Source: Williamsia limnetica (GTDB lineage Bacteria; Actinomycetota; Actinomycetes; Mycobacteriales; Mycobacteriaceae). From it: DNA of 32,654 nt. A program made the position numbers and the translations under genes. This document shows, piece by piece, positions 30,579 to 32,654 of the stretch (position 1 is its first letter; the number at the start of each line of letters is the position of its first letter). The stretch is taken from the NCBI RefSeq assembly GCF_003217475.1, contig NZ_QJSP01000030.1:1-32654 (forward strand), given 5' to 3'. The notes under the pieces are model-generated. The model made no database searches, was not told the DNA's origin, and was given only the letters and a program-made list of their open reading frames with translations.

Positions 30579-32369
30579 GTGTCGCATCTCCAGTTTCTCG
30601 ACGCCGCGCCCCGGTTTCTGTTCTTCACCGGTAAAGGTGGGGTCGGCAAAACCTCCCTCGCCTGCGCCTGCGCCATCACCCTGGCCGGTGCGGGCACAAG
30701 GGTGCTGCTGGTGAGCACCGACCCAGCCTCCAACGTCGGGCAGGTGTTCGGGCTCTCGATCGGCAACACCATCACCGATGTTCCTGCGGTGCCGGGGCTG
30801 TCGGCGCTGGAAATTGATCCCGAGCAGGCCGCGGCCGCCTACCGCGAACGCATCATCGCACCGGTCCGAGGCCTGCTCCCCGACGCTGAGCTGGCCACCA
30901 TCACCGAGCAACTGTCCGGCTCGTGCACCACCGAGATCGCCTCGTTCAACGAGTTCACCACCCTGCTCACCGACGACGATGCCGCCCTGGCCGGATTCGA
31001 TCATGTGCTCTTCGATACCGCACCGACCGGGCACACCATCCGCCTGCTCCAGTTGCCCGGGTCGTGGACCGAGTTCCTCGACGACGGCAAAGGTGACCCC
31101 TCCTGCCTCGGACCGCTGTCCGGGCTGGAGAAGCAACGCTCCATGTACGCCGGTGCTGTTGCGGCGTTGGCCGACGCCGCCCGCACCCGGCTCGTCTTGG
31201 TGGCCCGCGCTCAGCGCTCTACCCTCGCCGAAATCGCCCGCACCCACGCCGAACTGGCCGCCATCGGATTGACCACCCAACATGTGGTGATCAACGGCGT
31301 CCTGCCACGCCCGGACGTCGATGACCCTGTTGCGCACGCCATCTACGACCGCGAGCAACGGGCCATCGCTGAACTCCCCCGTGAGCTGCAGGCGTTGCCG
31401 GTCGACTACATCGACCTCAAACCCACCAACATCGTCGGACTGGGCGCCCTTGCAACCCTGCTGCACCCCACCAGCACCGATCAGCAGCTCGACGAGCCAG
31501 CGCCAGCCGCCGACGTCGACGCCGCACCGCTGTCAGCGTTGATCGACGAACTTGAGCCCCGAGGGCACGGGCTCATCATGTGCATGGGCAAAGGTGGGGT
31601 CGGCAAGACCACCGTCGCCGCAGCGATCGCGGTGGCTCTGGCCGGCCGCGGCCACCAGGTACATCTGACGACCACCGACCCCGCCGCCCACCTCACCCAC
31701 ACCCTGACCGGACATCTGGACAATCTGACGGTCTCGCGCATCGACCCTGCCGAGGCGACCGAGCAGTACCGCCGGCGGGTGCTGGCCACCAAAGGTGCGC
31801 ACCTCGACGAACAGGGCCGAGCCACACTGGCCGAAGATTTGCGCTCACCGTGCACTGAGGAAGTGGCTGTGTTCCAGGCCTTTTCCCGGGTCATCAACCA
31901 ATCACGGCGGACCTTCGTTGTTGTCGATACCGCACCCACCGGGCACACCCTGTTGCTGCTCGACGCGACTGGTTCGTATCACCGTGAGATCGCCCGGCAG
32001 ATGGGCGAGCAGACTTCGTTCACCACCCCCATGATGCGGCTGCAAAACCCGGACGAGACGAAAGTACTGCTGGTGACGCTGGCTGAGACCACCCCGCGCC
32101 TCGAGGCCGAGGGCCTGCAGCAGGATCTGCAGCGGGCCGGCATTACCCCGTGGGCGTGGGTCATCAACAATTCGCTCGCTGCCGCACACCCCACGTCCCC
32201 GCTACTGGCCCGGCGGGCGGCCGCCGAACTCGACGAGATCGCGGCGATCACCACCACCCATGACCGTGTTGCGGTCATCCCGATGCTGCCCGCCGAGCCT
32301 GTCGGCATCAGCGCACTGGAGAACCTAGCGGCATCGACACCTCACGTCCCTACACCAATCCACCTCTGA
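30579..32369 (+). CDS. arsA: ArsA arsenite-stimulated ATPase
   Basis: A 596-residue two-halved ATPase. Both halves have the P-loop GKGGVGKT (near 18-25 and 337-344) and the DTAPTGHT switch segment. The three arsenite-binding Cys of E. coli ArsA (113, 172, 422) are present at about 116 (SGSCTTE), 176 (DPSCLGP) and 425 (RSPCTEE). It powers arsenite export with Acr3 and receives arsenite from ArsD. The GTG two bases after the arsD stop is preferred; an in-frame TTG 12 bases earlier would overlap arsD. Classic arsA partners with arsB, but the acr3 pairing is also known. Confidence 0.95.
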   Translation: MSHLQFLDAAPRFLFFTGKGGVGKTSLACACAITLAGAGTRVLLVSTDPASNVGQVFGLSIGNTITDVPAVPGLSALEIDPEQAAAAYRERIIAPVRGLLPDAELATITEQLSGSCTTEIASFNEFTTLLTDDDAALAGFDHVLFDTAPTGHTIRLLQLPGSWTEFLDDGKGDPSCLGPLSGLEKQRSMYAGAVAALADAARTRLVLVARAQRSTLAEIARTHAELAAIGLTTQHVVINGVLPRPDVDDPVAHAIYDREQRAIAELPRELQALPVDYIDLKPTNIVGLGALATLLHPTSTDQQLDEPAPAADVDAAPLSALIDELEPRGHGLIMCMGKGGVGKTTVAAAIAVALAGRGHQVHLTTTDPAAHLTHTLTGHLDNLTVSRIDPAEATEQYRRRVLATKGAHLDEQGRATLAEDLRSPCTEEVAVFQAFSRVINQSRRTFVVVDTAPTGHTLLLLDATGSYHREIARQMGEQTSFTTPMMRLQNPDETKVLLVTLAETTPRLEAEGLQQDLQRAGITPWAWVINNSLAAAHPTSPLLARRAAAELDEIAAITTTHDRVAVIPMLPAEPVGISALENLAASTPHVPTPIHL

Positions 32370-32409
32370 CCCCCGAGACCCTCAACACCGAAAAGGATTG
32401 CCTGTCACC

Positions 32410-32654
32410 ATGAGTTCGACTCCTCGTGTTCTATTTGTCTGCGTCAAGAACGGCGGCAAATCGCAAATGGCGGCCGGCCTGATGACCAAGGTCGCCGGCG
32501 ACTCGATCGACGTACAGTCTGCGGGCACCGCTCCCGGCTCGACCATCAACGCACTGTCTGCCCAATCGCTCCTCGAGGTCGGCGTCGACATCTCCGCCAA
32601 CACACCCCGGGCTATTGATCCTGACCTGCTGGCGCAGATGGACGTGGTGGTCAC
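32410..32654 (+). CDS. Third ArsC-like protein with altered P-loop (cut by window edge)
   Basis: The first 81 residues of a low-molecular-weight phosphatase-fold protein. The loop reads CVKNGGKS (Cys11 to Lys17) where the two ArsC genes upstream read CVHNAGRS. The catalytic Arg, which binds the arsenate or phosphate oxyanion in the family, is replaced by Lys, and His13 by Lys. The rest (QMAAGLM, QSAGTAPG) keeps the fold. It may have a different activity, or a regulatory or binding role. AAAAGGA lies 12 bases upstream of the ATG. The C-terminal half, which would contain the LDDP-type segment, is beyond the edge. Confidence 0.8.
   Translation, partial: MSSTPRVLFVCVKNGGKSQMAAGLMTKVAGDSIDVQSAGTAPGSTINALSAQSLLEVGVDISANTPRAIDPDLLAQMDVVV

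Noticed and set aside
1-32654. CRISPR array, tRNA/rRNA genes, insertion sequences
   Set aside because: I looked for regularly spaced repeats, cloverleaf ends and transposase motifs (DDE, Ser or Tyr recombinase) and saw none. The only direct repeat noted is the short one in the CopB tail.

Overview
The window looks like an accessory metal-resistance region from a high-GC actinobacterium, most likely of the order Mycobacteriales (Mycobacterium, Gordonia, Rhodococcus or relatives). This rests on the GC-rich coding, frequent GTG starts, ATGA-type gene overlaps, an actinobacterial-type ArsR (vicinal Cys pair plus CxC), an ArsC with an N-terminal helical domain, DUF6153 and DUF305 proteins, and a BlaI/M56 pair. 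No rRNA, tRNA, CRISPR array, transposase, integrase or replication gene is visible, so plasmid or chromosomal island cannot be decided.

Region 1 (about 1-13.2 kb) is an envelope-maintenance cluster. It holds a truncated membrane protein gene, a methyltransferase, two TlpA-like thiol-disulfide oxidoreductases, CcdA, a CPVC-motif membrane protein, apolipoprotein N-acyltransferase (Lnt), a divergent Lgt-family protein with an extra N-terminal domain, an alpha/beta hydrolase, a small membrane protein, an M56 metalloprotease, a BlaI/MecI/CopY-family repressor and two M23 peptidases. Six clear and two weaker copies of one palindrome, ACTACTAT-N5-ATAGTAGT, lie upstream of most transcription units here and nowhere else that I could see. 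I read this as one local regulon controlled by the BlaI-like repressor and sensed by the M56 protease. It is the most interesting system in the window.

Region 2 (13.5-23.7 kb) is a copper-resistance cluster, all on the plus strand, in three units that each begin with a CsoR-type box (ATACCC...GGGTAT). Unit 1 is DUF6153, DUF305 lipoprotein, L,D-transpeptidase lipoprotein and a beta-propeller lipoprotein. Unit 2 is CopZ, a His-rich membrane-anchored protein and the CPC-type Cu(I) ATPase CopA. Unit 3 is the CPH-type ATPase CopB, the repressor CsoR and a small membrane protein. The four lipoproteins of the window would be clients for the lipoprotein- and disulfide-maturation genes of region 1.

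Region 3 (24.0-26.2 kb, minus strand) has an AAA/STAND-like ATPase with a probable C-terminal frameshift beneath a striking 41-bp nested palindrome, a thioredoxin-fold protein and a bleomycin-resistance/VOC protein.

Region 4 (26.5 kb to the end) is an arsenic operon: arsR, acr3, arsC (two-domain), arsC, thioredoxin reductase, arsD, arsA and a truncated third arsC-like gene whose active-site loop ends in Lys instead of Arg. ArsR represses, ArsC enzymes make arsenite, the reductase may supply electrons, ArsD hands arsenite to ArsA, and Acr3 exports it.
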